From: Streptomyces sp. NBC_00663
Lineage (GTDB): Bacteria > Actinomycetota > Actinomycetes > Streptomycetales > Streptomycetaceae
NCBI RefSeq assembly: GCF_036226885.1
Contig: NZ_CP109027.1
Span: 806,001-870,000 of the forward strand
Reading direction: 5' to 3'
Length of the DNA: 64,000 nt
Below the pieces are notes generated by a model. It saw only the letters and a program-made list of their open reading frames with translations. It did not search any database and had not been told where the DNA came from. How positions within the stretch are numbered: position 1 is the first letter of the stretch; each line of letters opens with the position of its first letter. Shown here piece after piece: positions 25,596 to 34,802 of the stretch. The translations under genes and the position numbers were made by a program.

Positions 25596-25710
25596 ACGGG
25601 GCGGTCCTCGACGTGATGTTTCGCCGAAGGCGCCCCCAACTCCCCTCTGCTGCCTCTATGTTCGCTGCGGCACCTCGCCGATCGTCCGTTCGAGACTCTG
25701 GAGGCCCCCT

Positions 25711-26145
25711 GTGCGCACTTCACTCCGCGTCGGACTCGCCGGGGCGGTGGCCGTCGCCGCCGTCCTCACCGGTGGCACCGCCCGGGCGACACCGCCGGGT
25801 CCCGGGGTCAGCGCGAAGCTGATCAGCCAGAAGACCGTGGGCGACACGGACTATGTCGTCCGTGAGATCACCGTTCCGCCCGGCCAGGCCACCGGCTGGC
25901 ACTACCACGACGGTCCGCTCTACGCCTTGGTTCGGCAGGGCACGCTGAGCCACTTCGACTCCAGCTGCGCGTCGGACGGCGTGTACGACAAGGGCGACTT
26001 CGTCCAGGAGCCGGCCGGTCCGGGCCACGTGCACATCGGGCGCAACCTCGGGGACACCCCGCTCGTCCTGGACGTGCTGTACGTGCTGCCGCACGGCGCG
26101 CCGTTCTCCGAGGACGCGCCCAACCCCGGCTGCCCCTTCGAATAG
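25711..26145 (+). CDS. Secreted cupin-domain protein
   Basis: The GTG at 25711 has GGAGG upstream and begins a 144-residue precursor with a Sec signal (LRVGLAGAVAVAAVLTGGTA, likely cleavage after ARA). The rest is one cupin barrel with metal-ligand motifs GWHYHDGPLYALVRQG and GHVHIGRNLG. Two cysteines (SSCAS and PGCPFE) could form a disulfide outside the cell. The function is unknown; the pattern suggests a metal-binding fold without an obvious enzyme relative. It is convergent with the SpoIIE phosphatase gene, 14 bases away. Confidence 0.85.
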   Translation: MRTSLRVGLAGAVAVAAVLTGGTARATPPGPGVSAKLISQKTVGDTDYVVREITVPPGQATGWHYHDGPLYALVRQGTLSHFDSSCASDGVYDKGDFVQEPAGPGHVHIGRNLGDTPLVLDVLYVLPHGAPFSEDAPNPGCPFE

Positions 26146-26159
26146 CAGGCCCCGGGCGC

Positions 26160-28499
26160 TCAGGCCGGGGGCAGTGGCTGTTCGGCCCAGATCGTCTTGC
26201 CGGAGCCGGTCTGCCGGCTGCCCCAGCGCTGGGTGAGCTGGGCGACAAGGAGCAGTCCTCGGCCGCCCTCGTCGTAGGCGTGGGCGCGCCGCAGATGCGG
26301 TGAGGTGGAGCTGCCGTCGGAGACCTCGCAGATGAGGGTCCGGTCGCGGATCAGGCGGAGCTGGACGGGTGGTTCGCCGTACCGGATGGCGTTGGTGACC
26401 AGTTCGCTGACGACGAGTTCGGTGACGAACGCGGCCTCGTCCAGTCCCCACGCGGTCAGCTGCTCGGTGGCGGCCTGCCGGGCCTGGGCCACGTGCGCCG
26501 GGTCGGGCGGGATGTCCCAGGTGGCGACGCGGTCCGCGCCGAGCGCCCGGGTGCGGGCCAGCAGGAGGGCCACGTCGTCGCTGGGCTCCTCCGGCAGCAC
26601 CGCCTTGAGAACCGTGTCGCACAGGGCGTCGAGGGAGCTGGCGGGCGCGGTCAGGGCCCGGCACAGTTCGCTGGTCGCGTGGTCGATGTCGCGGTCGCGG
26701 TCCTCGATGAGGCCGTCGGTGTAGAGGGCGACGATCGCGCCCTCGGGGAGCTCCACCTCGGTGGCCTCGAAGGGCAGGCCACCGACGCCGAGCGGGGGTC
26801 CCGCGGTCATGGGGACGCATTCCGAGGTGCCGTCGGGCAGCACCAGGGCGGGCGGCGGATGGCCCGCGGCGGCGAAGTTGAGGCGCCGCGAGACCGGGTC
26901 GTAGACGGCGTAGAGGCAGGTGGCGCCCAGTTCCGCCACGTCGTCGTCGCCGTCGTAGGCGGCCAGGTGGGTGACCAGGTCGTCGAGGTGGGTGAGGAGT
27001 TCGTCGGGCGGCAGGTCGACGTCGGCGAGGGTGCGGACGGCGGTGCACAGGCGGCCCATCGTCGCCGAGGAGGAGATGCCGTGGCCGACCACGTCGCCGA
27101 CGACGAGGGCGACGCGGCTGCCGGACAGCGGGATGACGTCGAACCAGTCGCCGCCGATGCCGGCGAGGGAGCCGGACGGCAGATAGCGGTGGGCGACCTC
27201 GACGGCGGCCTGCCCCGGCAGTCCCCGGGGCAGCAGGCTGTGCTGGAGGGCGAGCGCGGTGGTGCGTTCGCGGGCGAAGCGGCGGGAGTTGTCGACGCAG
27301 ACGGCGGCCCGGCTGGCGAGTTCCTCGGCGAGGGAGGCGTCGTCCGGGACGTAGGGGTCGGCGTCGCCGATGCGGATGGTGACGGCGACGCCCAGTGTGA
27401 TGCCGCGGGCCCGCAGCGGCACCGCGATCAGTGAGTGGGCGCCTTCCCGGTAGGGCTTGCCCTTGGGGGCGCGGGCGTTGCGTTCTCGCACCCAGCGGTC
27501 GAAGGAGGGCTCCCCGGCGCGGCTGAGCACGGCCCGCCCTTCCCGCATGGCCCGCGCGGGCGGCGAGTACGGCGGGTAGACGTCCGTGAAGCCCAGGTGC
27601 ACGGCGGCCTCCGGGGTGCCCTCGGTCACCGAGCCGTGGGCGACCCGGCGCAGGACGAGGTCCTGGGGCAGCACGCTCGGGGGTTCGTCGGGGCCGAGGA
27701 CCCATTCGAGGAGGTCGACGCTGGTGAAGTCGGCGAACCTCGGGATCACGAGCGAGACGAGTTCCTCGGCGGTGCGGACCACGTCCAGGGTGGTGCCGAT
27801 GGCGTCCGCCGCCTCGTTCAGCAGGGCCAGCCGGCGCCGGGCCCAGTGCTGCTCGGTGCTGTCGAACGCCGCGAGGCCGACGCCGACGAGCTCGTCGAGG
27901 GCGTTGCGCACCGGCCACATCTCGATGTTCCAGGCGTGGTAGCGGCTGCCGGAGGGGGCACGGGTGTAGCTCTCGTAGTGGATGGGCCGGCCGGTCTCGG
28001 CGACGTGCCGCAGATGCCAGTTGAAGCCCCGGCTGTGCTCGGCCTCCTCCACGGTCTCGGGGAAGTAGCGGCCGAGCAGGGCCTCCTCGGGGACGCCCAT
28101 CACCTGGCAGGCGACCTCGTTGAGCCGCAGATAGCGCTGGCGGGGGTCGAAGACCGACATGGACATGGAGGCCTGCTGGAAGGCCTGCCCGGCCAGGGTG
28201 GGCTCGGCTCCGCCGGGCTGCTCGGCGGTGATCACGAATCCGCCGGGCGCCCCGTCCGGGCCGAGGACCTCGCAGGCCCGCACCGGCACGGCGACGGGCG
28301 TGCCGTCGCGGTGCCGCAGGACGACGGTGCCCGCCCGGGCGGCGACGGTCTCGGGCGGCGGGTCCTCGGCGAGCAGCTCACGCACCGCCCGCCCCACGAC
28401 CTCCTCGGCCGGGTGGCCGGTCAGTCGCCGGGCACCGTCGCTCCACCCCGTCACCGTGCCGTGGGCGTCGATGATCGCCGCGGCGGAGGCATGCTCCAT
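26160..28499 (-). CDS. PAS/GAF-controlled PP2C (SpoIIE) phosphatase with HATPase domain
   Basis: The 779-residue cytoplasmic signalling protein has these domains in order: a PAS domain (about 1-100), a second PAS (about 110-220) and a GAF domain (about 240-400). A SpoIIE-type PP2C phosphatase follows (about 415-625; GDVVGHGISSSATMGRL is a metal-site segment), then an anti-sigma-type HATPase (about 650-775; ELVTNAIRYG is the N-box). Such proteins act on anti-sigma-factor antagonists and may combine phosphatase with kinase activity. The ATG at 28499 opens the first PAS; a longer TTG start at 28535 is possible. The target is not encoded nearby. Confidence 0.92.
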   Translation of the reverse strand: MEHASAAAIIDAHGTVTGWSDGARRLTGHPAEEVVGRAVRELLAEDPPPETVAARAGTVVLRHRDGTPVAVPVRACEVLGPDGAPGGFVITAEQPGGAEPTLAGQAFQQASMSMSVFDPRQRYLRLNEVACQVMGVPEEALLGRYFPETVEEAEHSRGFNWHLRHVAETGRPIHYESYTRAPSGSRYHAWNIEMWPVRNALDELVGVGLAAFDSTEQHWARRRLALLNEAADAIGTTLDVVRTAEELVSLVIPRFADFTSVDLLEWVLGPDEPPSVLPQDLVLRRVAHGSVTEGTPEAAVHLGFTDVYPPYSPPARAMREGRAVLSRAGEPSFDRWVRERNARAPKGKPYREGAHSLIAVPLRARGITLGVAVTIRIGDADPYVPDDASLAEELASRAAVCVDNSRRFARERTTALALQHSLLPRGLPGQAAVEVAHRYLPSGSLAGIGGDWFDVIPLSGSRVALVVGDVVGHGISSSATMGRLCTAVRTLADVDLPPDELLTHLDDLVTHLAAYDGDDDVAELGATCLYAVYDPVSRRLNFAAAGHPPPALVLPDGTSECVPMTAGPPLGVGGLPFEATEVELPEGAIVALYTDGLIEDRDRDIDHATSELCRALTAPASSLDALCDTVLKAVLPEEPSDDVALLLARTRALGADRVATWDIPPDPAHVAQARQAATEQLTAWGLDEAAFVTELVVSELVTNAIRYGEPPVQLRLIRDRTLICEVSDGSSTSPHLRRAHAYDEGGRGLLLVAQLTQRWGSRQTGSGKTIWAEQPLPPA

Positions 28500-28598
28500 A
28501 TCGTCCAGGATGGTCCCTTTGCCGCACCGCATCAACCTCGGTACGGCCTCCCGGACTCGGGCGTCACGTCCAGCGGGGCCCTTGAGTACGGTTTCTCG

Positions 28599-29066
28599 TC
28601 ACTTCCCGTGGGCCCGCAGAGCGGCCAGTGCCTTGTCCGCGTGGGTGTTCATCCGCAGCTCGCTGCGGACGACCTCCAGAACGGTGCGGTCCTGCGCGAT
28701 GACGAAGGTGACCCGCTTGGTGGGCGCCAGCGAGAATCCGCGGGCGACTCCGAACCTCTCCCGGATGGCCCCGTCCGCGTCGGACAGCAGGGGCATGCCG
28801 AGCGCGTGCTTGCCGGAGAACTCCTGCTGGCGTTCCACGGAGTCCCCGCTGATCCCGACGGGCCGGGCGCCGGCCGCGGCGAACTCGGCGGCGAGATCAC
28901 GGAAGTGGCAGGCCTCGGCGGTGCAGCCGGCGGTGAGCGCGGCCGGGTAGAAGAACAGCACGATCGGCCCGTCGGCCAGCAGCGAGGTCAGGCTGCGGGG
29001 TGTGCCGGTCTCGTCCGGCAGCTCGAAGTCCTCGACCTTGTCGCCGACGTCGATGCGCTTGCTCAT
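28599..29066 (-). CDS. Peroxiredoxin, Bcp/PrxQ type
   Basis: The 155-residue thiol peroxidase has peroxidatic C48 in TAGCTAEAC and C53 five residues later, the spacing of atypical two-cysteine Bcp/PrxQ enzymes. It reduces hydrogen peroxide and alkyl hydroperoxides in the cytosol. The ATG at 29066 overlaps the DoxX-like stop codon (ATGA), so the two genes are translated together, pointing to a shared redox-defence role. Confidence 0.92.
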   Translation of the reverse strand: MSKRIDVGDKVEDFELPDETGTPRSLTSLLADGPIVLFFYPAALTAGCTAEACHFRDLAAEFAAAGARPVGISGDSVERQQEFSGKHALGMPLLSDADGAIRERFGVARGFSLAPTKRVTFVIAQDRTVLEVVRSELRMNTHADKALAALRAHGK

Positions 29067-29443
29067 ACCTGGGCCTCCGTGTTCCGTGCGATGTTGCGGG
29101 CCCACAGGACGAGGGGCACCTGAAGGGGCAGCCGTCCGATCGCGGCGGCCTTCTGCGGGGTGGGACGGTGGCGCCAGTCGACGGCCATCTTCACGTTCGC
29201 CGGGAAGACCCCGACGAAGAAGGCCGCGGAGGCCAGGGCGGCGGCCTTCCGGGTGCGGGGCGCCACGAGCCCCGCCGCCAGCGCGAACTCGGCGACGCCG
29301 CTGGCGTAGGTCCAGGTCCTCGGCGATCCCGGCAGGAACTTCGGGATGGTCGCGTCGAAGGAGCGGGGCGAGGTGAAGTGGGTGACGCCTACCCCGGCCA
29401 GCAGGCCGGCCAGCAGCAGGGGTGAACGTGGGGACCGGGGCAC
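29063..29443 (-). CDS. DoxX-like membrane protein
   Basis: The GTG at 29443 is preceded by AGGAGG, giving a 126-residue protein with four predicted membrane helices and the family-like segments GVTHFTSPRSFDA and YASGVAEFALAAGL. DoxX-type proteins have been linked to oxidant defence together with thiol enzymes, which fits its four-base overlap with the Bcp gene. A TAATAT hexamer about 40 bases before the start may be part of its promoter. Confidence 0.82.
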   Translation of the reverse strand: MPRSPRSPLLLAGLLAGVGVTHFTSPRSFDATIPKFLPGSPRTWTYASGVAEFALAAGLVAPRTRKAAALASAAFFVGVFPANVKMAVDWRHRPTPQKAAAIGRLPLQVPLVLWARNIARNTEAQV

Positions 29444-29516
29444 GGTTCCTCCTATGGGGGGCCTGCCGCGCGATATTACTGGACGGTACAAGCAGGTCGT
29501 ACGGCGGCCTCTTTCC

Positions 29517-30266
29517 TTACGGGGAAGGCCGGTTGTGGGTCCCTGGCGTGTGGCCGAAGGAACGGCGGAAGACATCGATGAAGGCGCTGGTGGAGGACCA
29601 GCCGCAGCGATGGGCGACGGTCGTGACGGGTTGGCCGTCGGCCAGCATGCGCAGGGCGTGGTAGAGGCGGGACTGGGTGCGCCACTGCGGGAAGGTCATG
29701 CCGAACTCGGTGCGGAAGAGCCGGCTGAGGGTGCGTTCGCTCGCGCCGGTGGCGGTGCCGAGGGCGGCGAGGGTGCGTGGGTCGGCCGGGTCGGCGTGGA
29801 GGATCGCGCAGACGGCGGCCAGGCGCGGGTCGGTGGCGGTCGGCAGGCGCAGCGGCTGCTGGGGTGAGGCGCGGAGCTGGTCGCGCAGGACGGCGAGCAG
29901 GCGGCGGCGTTCGGGGCCCTGGTCGCCGGGGTCGCGGGTGTAGGCGACGATCAGCTCGCGCAGCAGCGGGCCGACGGCGAGGACGGTGGGGGCGTCCAGG
30001 CCGAGCGGATTGTCGTCGGCGGGCAGGCCGACCAGGTGAAGATGGAGATGACCGTGGGCGCGGTGCGCGTGGACGGTGCCCGCGGGGACCCAGATGGCCC
30101 GGTTGCCGGGTGCGAACCAGGTACCGGCGTCGGTGGTGACGGCCAGGACTCCCGACCCGGCGTAGACGATCTGGTGGTCGTCGTGCCGGTGGGCGTCGAT
30201 GCGCTCGCCGGCGGCCAGGCTCTGCGCCCGGGTCGGCGCCTCGGGTGTATGGCGGATGTCCGGCAC
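29517..30266 (-). CDS. AraC-family transcriptional regulator with N-terminal cupin
   Basis: The 249-residue protein has an N-terminal cupin sensor (HDDHQIVYAGSGVLAV, WFAPGNRAIWVPAGTVHAHR) and a C-terminal double helix-turn-helix (DPRTLAALGTATGASERTLSRL; VTTVAHRCGWSSTSAFIDVFRR). The GTG at 30266 is the only reasonable start in frame, though no clear ribosome-binding site precedes it. It is divergent from the MFS exporter gene, with 54 bases between, and probably regulates that gene. Confidence 0.88.
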   Translation of the reverse strand: MPDIRHTPEAPTRAQSLAAGERIDAHRHDDHQIVYAGSGVLAVTTDAGTWFAPGNRAIWVPAGTVHAHRAHGHLHLHLVGLPADDNPLGLDAPTVLAVGPLLRELIVAYTRDPGDQGPERRRLLAVLRDQLRASPQQPLRLPTATDPRLAAVCAILHADPADPRTLAALGTATGASERTLSRLFRTEFGMTFPQWRTQSRLYHALRMLADGQPVTTVAHRCGWSSTSAFIDVFRRSFGHTPGTHNRPSP

Positions 30267-30299
30267 AAGGAGGCAGTTTATCGAAAGCGCGCCATGCCC

Positions 30300-30326
30300 T
30301 GACCTCGGGACGATCAGGTCATGACC
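30300..30326. promoter_or_regulatory. Inverted repeats in the AraC/MFS divergent region
   Basis: TGACCT (30300-30305) and AGGTCA (30316-30321) form an inverted repeat with ten bases between. The second arm overlaps a perfect ten-base palindrome GGTCATGACC (30317-30326) that covers the MFS start codon. It could be an operator for the divergent AraC-type regulator, though AraC proteins more often bind direct repeats. Confidence 0.3.
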
Positions 30327-31490
30327 GCGATACGCCATCTCTCCCTGGGGCACGCCTGCGTCGACGTCTACCAGGGTGCCGTCGCCGCCCTGGTGCCGTA
30401 CTTCGTCGCCGAGCGCGCCTACACCTACGCCGCCGCCTCGGGCGTCGTCCTCGCCGCGTCCCTGCTGTCCTCGGTGGTGCAGCCGCTGTTCGGGGCGCTC
30501 ACCGACCGGTGGGCGATGCCGTGGCTGCTGCCGCTGAGCACGCTGACGGGCGGGGCCGGGGTGGCGCTGAGCGGGGTCACCGACTCGTACGGGCTGACGC
30601 TGGCCGCGGTCGCCGTGTCCGGCATCGGGGTGGCCGCCTACCATCCGGAGGCCGCCCGTGCCGCCCGTGCCGCCGCGCGGGGCAGTCACACGGCGATGGG
30701 CTGGTTCGCCCTGGGCGGCAACGTCGGCTTCGCGGCGGCGCCGCTGCTGGTCATGGCGGTGGTCGCCATGGGCGGTCTGCACGCCACTCCCCTGCTGCTC
30801 GTGCCCGCCCTCGTGGGCGCGGCCCTGTGCGCGGCGGCGGTGCGCGCCGCGGGCGACCGTGCGGGGACGGCCGGTACGGCGGCCGGCTCCGGCCGCGACG
30901 ACCGGTCGTCGTTCCTGCGGCTGTCGGGGGCGATCGTCTGCCGGTCGGTGGTGTTCGTCGGGCTGAGCGCCTTCGTCTCGCTCCACGTCCGTCAGCGCAC
31001 CGGCGGCGGCGACGCCGCGGGCACGGCCGCGCTGTGCGTGCTCTACGCGGGCGGGGCCTTCGGCACGGTCCTCGGGGGCCGGCTCGCGCAGCGGTACGGG
31101 CGGCTGACGGTGGTGCGGCGGTCGTACGTCCTGACGGTGCTCGCCGTCGCGGGGGTGGTGCTCGTGCCCGGACCGGGCGTCTATCTGTTCGTCGGGCTCG
31201 CGTCGGCCGGGTTGTACGTGCCGTTCTCCCTGCACGTCACGCTCGGCCAGGACTATCTGCCGCGGCGTGTCGGTACCGCGAGCGGGGTCACGCTGGGGCT
31301 GACCGTGAGCGTGGGTGGCCTCGCCGCCCCGGCGGTGGGGGCGCTCGCCGACGCGACGTCCCTCCAGGTCGCGCTCGCCCCGCTCATCGCGCTGCCCCTT
31401 GTGGGCCGGCTCCTGCTGTGCGGACTGCGGGAGCCGGACCCGGAGGCTCAGGCCGTGCCCGCCGGCTCCGGCTCCTCGTCGACGGCGTAG
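30321..31490 (+). CDS. MFS transporter, fosmidomycin-resistance (Fsr) type
   Basis: The 389-residue protein has 12 membrane helices. The start HLSLGHACVDVYQGAVAALVPYF is the Fsr-type pattern, followed by LSSVVQPLFGALTDRW. These proteins export drugs such as fosmidomycin, or unknown metabolites, with proton antiport. The divergent AraC gene is the likely regulator. The last 43 bases overlap the 3' end of the MarR gene on the opposite strand. Confidence 0.88.
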   Translation: MTAIRHLSLGHACVDVYQGAVAALVPYFVAERAYTYAAASGVVLAASLLSSVVQPLFGALTDRWAMPWLLPLSTLTGGAGVALSGVTDSYGLTLAAVAVSGIGVAAYHPEAARAARAAARGSHTAMGWFALGGNVGFAAAPLLVMAVVAMGGLHATPLLLVPALVGAALCAAAVRAAGDRAGTAGTAAGSGRDDRSSFLRLSGAIVCRSVVFVGLSAFVSLHVRQRTGGGDAAGTAALCVLYAGGAFGTVLGGRLAQRYGRLTVVRRSYVLTVLAVAGVVLVPGPGVYLFVGLASAGLYVPFSLHVTLGQDYLPRRVGTASGVTLGLTVSVGGLAAPAVGALADATSLQVALAPLIALPLVGRLLLCGLREPDPEAQAVPAGSGSSSTA

Positions 31491-31963
31491 GCCAGGAAGT
31501 CGTCGACCATGCGGTGGAACAGCGTGGCGAGCTGCCCCAGCTCCTCCGGCGACCACTGCGACAGCGCGAGCATCATGCCGCGCGCCCCCGCGTCCCGGAC
31601 CCGGTCGACGGCGAGCCGGCCGGCGTCGGTGAGCTCGATGCGCTGGGCGCGCCGGTCGTCGGGGTCGGGGACCCGGGTGACGTAGCCGGACTTCTGGAGC
31701 TGCTGCACCGTGCGCGTCACATGCGAGGCCTCCACGCCCAGCCGGTTGGCCAGCTCCCCCGGGCGCAGCGGCTCGGAGTCGGCGACCTGCCGCAGCAGCG
31801 CCACGGCGGCCCGGTCCAGCGGCACTCCGGCCAGGGCCATGAGCCGCTCGTGCTGCCGGGCGCGCGTGCTCAGGTACGTGATGCGGTTCAGCGCCCGCTC
31901 GATCTCGGTCACTTGCGGAGACACGGGGCCGACGGGGATCTCGGGGAGCGGTGGTGTGGCCAT
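31448..31963 (-). CDS. MarR-family transcriptional regulator
   Basis: The 171-residue winged-helix protein has ALLRQVADSEPLRPGELANRL, then the recognition region VEASHVTRTVQQLQKSGYV and the wing RVPDPDDRRAQRIELTDAG. The ATG at 31963 is preferred; a GTG at 31972 is also possible. It lies downstream of the P450-ferredoxin-reductase genes on the same strand but has a 78-base gap with a palindrome, so it is probably transcribed on its own and autoregulated. Confidence 0.9.
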   Translation of the reverse strand: MATPPLPEIPVGPVSPQVTEIERALNRITYLSTRARQHERLMALAGVPLDRAAVALLRQVADSEPLRPGELANRLGVEASHVTRTVQQLQKSGYVTRVPDPDDRRAQRIELTDAGRLAVDRVRDAGARGMMLALSQWSPEELGQLATLFHRMVDDFLAYAVDEEPEPAGTA

Positions 31964-31984
31964 GGGAGCCACTTTACCATATTG

Positions 31985-31997
31985 TTGCGTAACTCAA
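31985..31997. promoter_or_regulatory. Candidate MarR operator
   Basis: TTGCGTAACTCAA is a 13-base imperfect palindrome (five of six pairs) about 21 bases upstream of the MarR start codon, in an AT-rich patch that would hold its promoter. MarR proteins often bind such TTGnGT-type half-sites. Confidence 0.4.
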
Positions 31998-32041
31998 GTA
32001 ATCTACTGCGTGCGTGTACCTCCCCTCCTCCTCAGGGACGA

Positions 32042-33247
32042 CTACGGACGTACGACGGGCAGCGCCCCGGGGCTCACGGTCTCGTGCCACCCCGCCCCGG
32101 TCGCGACGGCCTGCCGCCACCCCCGGATCGCTTTCGGCGGCATGCCCACGGCGAGCACCCCGCTCACCCGCTCACCCGCGCGGTACAGCGCGACGAACCG
32201 CCGCTCGGCCAAGTCCCCCTCCACCACGGCGACTTCGTCATGGCCGCGCAGGAACCCGTACGCCTGCACCTTCATGCCGTACTGGTCGGACCAGAAGTAC
32301 GGCACCGGCGCGAACGGCTTGCGCGCCTCGGGGGCGAGGAGGTTGCGGGCGACGGCCATGCCCATCTCGGCGGCGTGGGTCCGGTGCTCGATCCGCATCG
32401 ACGTTCCGAACAGCGGGTTGTGCCAGCGGGCCACATCACCCGCCGCGTACACGTTCCGGGCGGCCTCGCCGTACACGTCGCAGACCACGCCGTCAGCGAC
32501 GGCCAGGCCGCTGCCGTCGAGCCACGCGGTGTTGGGCACCGAGCCGATCGCCACCAACACCTCGTCCGCCTCGACGACTTCACCGCTCGCGAGCAGCACC
32601 CCGTCCTCGGTCACCTCGGTGACGCCGGTCCCGCATCGCAGGTCCACTCCCTCGTCCAGATGCACCCGCGCCAGCATCCGCCCGACTTCGGCGCCGACGG
32701 CGTGGGCCAGCGGCACCGGGGCGGGTTCGAGGAGGATCACCTCGGTCCCGAGGCGCCGGGCCACCGCGGCGGCCTCCGCACCGAGGAACCCGGCGCCGAC
32801 GACGACCAGCCGGCGTCCGGGGCCGAGGCGGTCGCGCAGGGTCAGCGCGTCGTCCAGGGTGCGCAGCACATGCGCGCCCTCGCCGGGGAGCCGGCGCGGC
32901 CGGACTCCGGTGGCCAGGATCAGTCCGTCGTACGACAGCGTCGTCCCATCGGCCAACCGGACCGTGCGCTCGCCGAGTTGAAGGCCGGTCGCGGCGCCCC
33001 CGAGACGCAGGTCCAGGTCGAGGGCGGCGAGGTCGGCGGGCGTGCGCAGGGGCAGCCGGTCGGGCCGCCATTCCCCGGACAGGATCTGCTTGGACAGGGG
33101 CGGGCGGTCGTACGGGGCGTGGGGTTCGTCGCCCACGAGGGTGAGCGGGCCGGCGTAGCCCTCGCGGCGGAGCGTCTCGGCGGCGGCGAGTCCGGCGGCC
33201 GAGGCGCCCACGACGACGATCCCGTGCAGCAGGGCGGCTGGGCTCAC
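32042..33247 (-). CDS. FAD-dependent ferredoxin reductase
   Basis: The 401-residue flavoprotein has the FAD-binding GASAAGLAAAETLRREG, PYDRPPLSKQIL, the NAD-binding GAGFLGAEAAAVARRLG and the C-terminal VYAAGDVARWHN. This is the rhodocoxin/putidaredoxin-reductase type. The GTG at 33247 overlaps the ferredoxin stop codon (GTGA). It passes electrons from NAD(P)H to the ferredoxin encoded just upstream, which in turn serves the P450. Confidence 0.93.
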   Translation of the reverse strand: MSPAALLHGIVVVGASAAGLAAAETLRREGYAGPLTLVGDEPHAPYDRPPLSKQILSGEWRPDRLPLRTPADLAALDLDLRLGGAATGLQLGERTVRLADGTTLSYDGLILATGVRPRRLPGEGAHVLRTLDDALTLRDRLGPGRRLVVVGAGFLGAEAAAVARRLGTEVILLEPAPVPLAHAVGAEVGRMLARVHLDEGVDLRCGTGVTEVTEDGVLLASGEVVEADEVLVAIGSVPNTAWLDGSGLAVADGVVCDVYGEAARNVYAAGDVARWHNPLFGTSMRIEHRTHAAEMGMAVARNLLAPEARKPFAPVPYFWSDQYGMKVQAYGFLRGHDEVAVVEGDLAERRFVALYRAGERVSGVLAVGMPPKAIRGWRQAVATGAGWHETVSPGALPVVRP

Positions 33248-33438
33248 TGCTCGACCAGTCGGATCGCGGCGGCCGGGCAGACCGCGATCGCTTCCTTGAC
33301 GTCGTCGAGGAGTTCGGGCGCGGGCCTGTCCTCCAGGAGGATCGCGATGCCGTCGTCGTCCTGGTCGAAGACGTCCATCGCGGCGAGGACGCACTGCCCC
33401 GAGGCGACGCACTTGTCGGCTTCCAGCTCCACCTTCAT
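33244..33438 (-). CDS. [3Fe-4S]-type ferredoxin for the P450
   Basis: The 64-residue acidic ferredoxin has C10 and C16 (CVASGQC) and a C-terminal AVCPAAAI. This three-cysteine pattern is typical of Streptomyces [3Fe-4S] ferredoxins next to CYP105-like enzymes; the alanine/valine between the first two cysteines replaces a fourth cysteine. The ATG at 33438 follows GAGGAAGAG. It lies 67 bases after the P450 gene and overlaps the reductase. Confidence 0.93.
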   Translation of the reverse strand: MKVELEADKCVASGQCVLAAMDVFDQDDDGIAILLEDRPAPELLDDVKEAIAVCPAAAIRLVEQ

Positions 33439-33505
33439 GTCAGATCTCTTCCTCATACGTGAAACGTGGTTCGTGGCTCTTGACGGTGTGCGGGACGGTG
33501 AACCG

Positions 33506-34738
33506 TCACCAGGCGACGGGCAGTTCGTGCACGCCGTAGATGAACGCGTCGTCCTTGAAGCGCACGTCCTCCAGGGGGCAGGCGAGCTTCAGCGTGGGGA
33601 TACGGCGGTACAGGGTGCCGTAGACGACCTGGAGTTCCATGCGGGCCAGCGGCTGGCCGAGGCACTGGTGGACGCCGAAGCCGAAGGCAACGTGGCGGCG
33701 GGCGTCACGGGTGAGGTCGAGGCGGTCGGGGTCGGGGAAGACCTCGGGGTCGCGGTTGGCGATCTCGTTGGCCATGATGACGCCCTCGCCGGCCCGGATG
33801 ACCTGACCACCGATCTCGATGTCCTCGGTGACCGCGCGGCGCCGGCCCAGGTGGGTGATGTGGAGATAGCGCAGCAGTTCCTCGACGGCGGAGGCGACGA
33901 GCTTCGGGTCGTCGGTCTCGCGCAACAGGGCCAGCTGGTCGGGGTGTTCGAGGAGGGCGAGGGTGCCGAGGGCGATCATGTTCGCGGTGGTCTCGTGGCC
34001 CGCGATCAGCAGGAGCAGGGCCATCTCGGTGGCCTGCCGGTGGTCGATCTCACCGGCGGTGACACGGCCGGCGATGCTCGACAGCAGGTCGTCCCGGGGG
34101 TCCGCGATCCGCTTCCCGAGAAGCTCGGCGAGATAGCCGGCGACCTCGCGGCTCGCCGCGCCCCGCTCCGCCGGGGTGGCGGTCGTACGGACCATGGTCT
34201 TGGTGCTGTCCTGGAAGAACGCGTGGTCGTCGTAGGGCACGCCGAGCAGTTCGCAGATGACCAGGGAGGGCAGGGGAAGGGCGAACGCCTCCACCAGGTC
34301 CACGGTTCCCGACCGCGCCAGCATGTCGTCGATCAGGCCGTCCACGATCCGCTGCACCGCCGGGCGCAGCGCCTCGATCTTCTTGATGGCGAAGGGGGCC
34401 GTCACCATCCGGCGCAGCCGGGCGTGTTCGGGGTCGTCCATCATGATGAAGCTGAGCTTGCCCTCGCCCGCGTCGGGCGAGGCCTTGGTGGGGTAGCCGG
34501 GCCGGTCGGTGTCCGCGCTGACCCGGGCGTCGCCGAGGACGGCGCGCTGTTCGGCGTAGCGGGTCACGAGCCAGGGCTCGCTGCCGTCCCACAACCGCAC
34601 CCGCGTCAGGGGCGCTTCCCGCTGCAACTCCTTGAGGGCGGGCGGCGGGTCGAAGGGACAGCGGGCCGCGCGGGGCATCGGGAACTCGGGGGCGGTGTCC
34701 GGCTCCTGGGACACGGGGTCGGCCAAGATGTCGGCCAT
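33506..34738 (-). CDS. Cytochrome P450 (CYP105-like)
   Basis: The 410-residue soluble P450 has the I-helix LLIAGHETTANM, the ExxR motif EELLRYL and the haem-binding FGFGVHQCLGQPLAR, with haem ligand C359. Together these resemble the CYP105 family, which oxidises xenobiotics and secondary metabolites. The ATG at 34738 has AGGAG eight bases upstream. Ferredoxin and reductase genes follow directly, giving a full electron chain. A TetR gene upstream on the same strand and repeats between them suggest repression relieved by a substrate. Confidence 0.93.
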   Translation of the reverse strand: MADILADPVSQEPDTAPEFPMPRAARCPFDPPPALKELQREAPLTRVRLWDGSEPWLVTRYAEQRAVLGDARVSADTDRPGYPTKASPDAGEGKLSFIMMDDPEHARLRRMVTAPFAIKKIEALRPAVQRIVDGLIDDMLARSGTVDLVEAFALPLPSLVICELLGVPYDDHAFFQDSTKTMVRTTATPAERGAASREVAGYLAELLGKRIADPRDDLLSSIAGRVTAGEIDHRQATEMALLLLIAGHETTANMIALGTLALLEHPDQLALLRETDDPKLVASAVEELLRYLHITHLGRRRAVTEDIEIGGQVIRAGEGVIMANEIANRDPEVFPDPDRLDLTRDARRHVAFGFGVHQCLGQPLARMELQVVYGTLYRRIPTLKLACPLEDVRFKDDAFIYGVHELPVAW

Positions 34739-34802
34739 GGTTCTCCTCGGTGGTGGGGGGCTCCGCGAGCGGAGCGCCGGGGGGAAGGGGTCGAGGCCTC
34801 GA

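Noticed and set aside
26146..26159. Terminator between cupin and SpoIIE-phosphatase genes
   Set aside because: Only 14 bases lie between the convergent stops and no inverted repeat of useful length is present.
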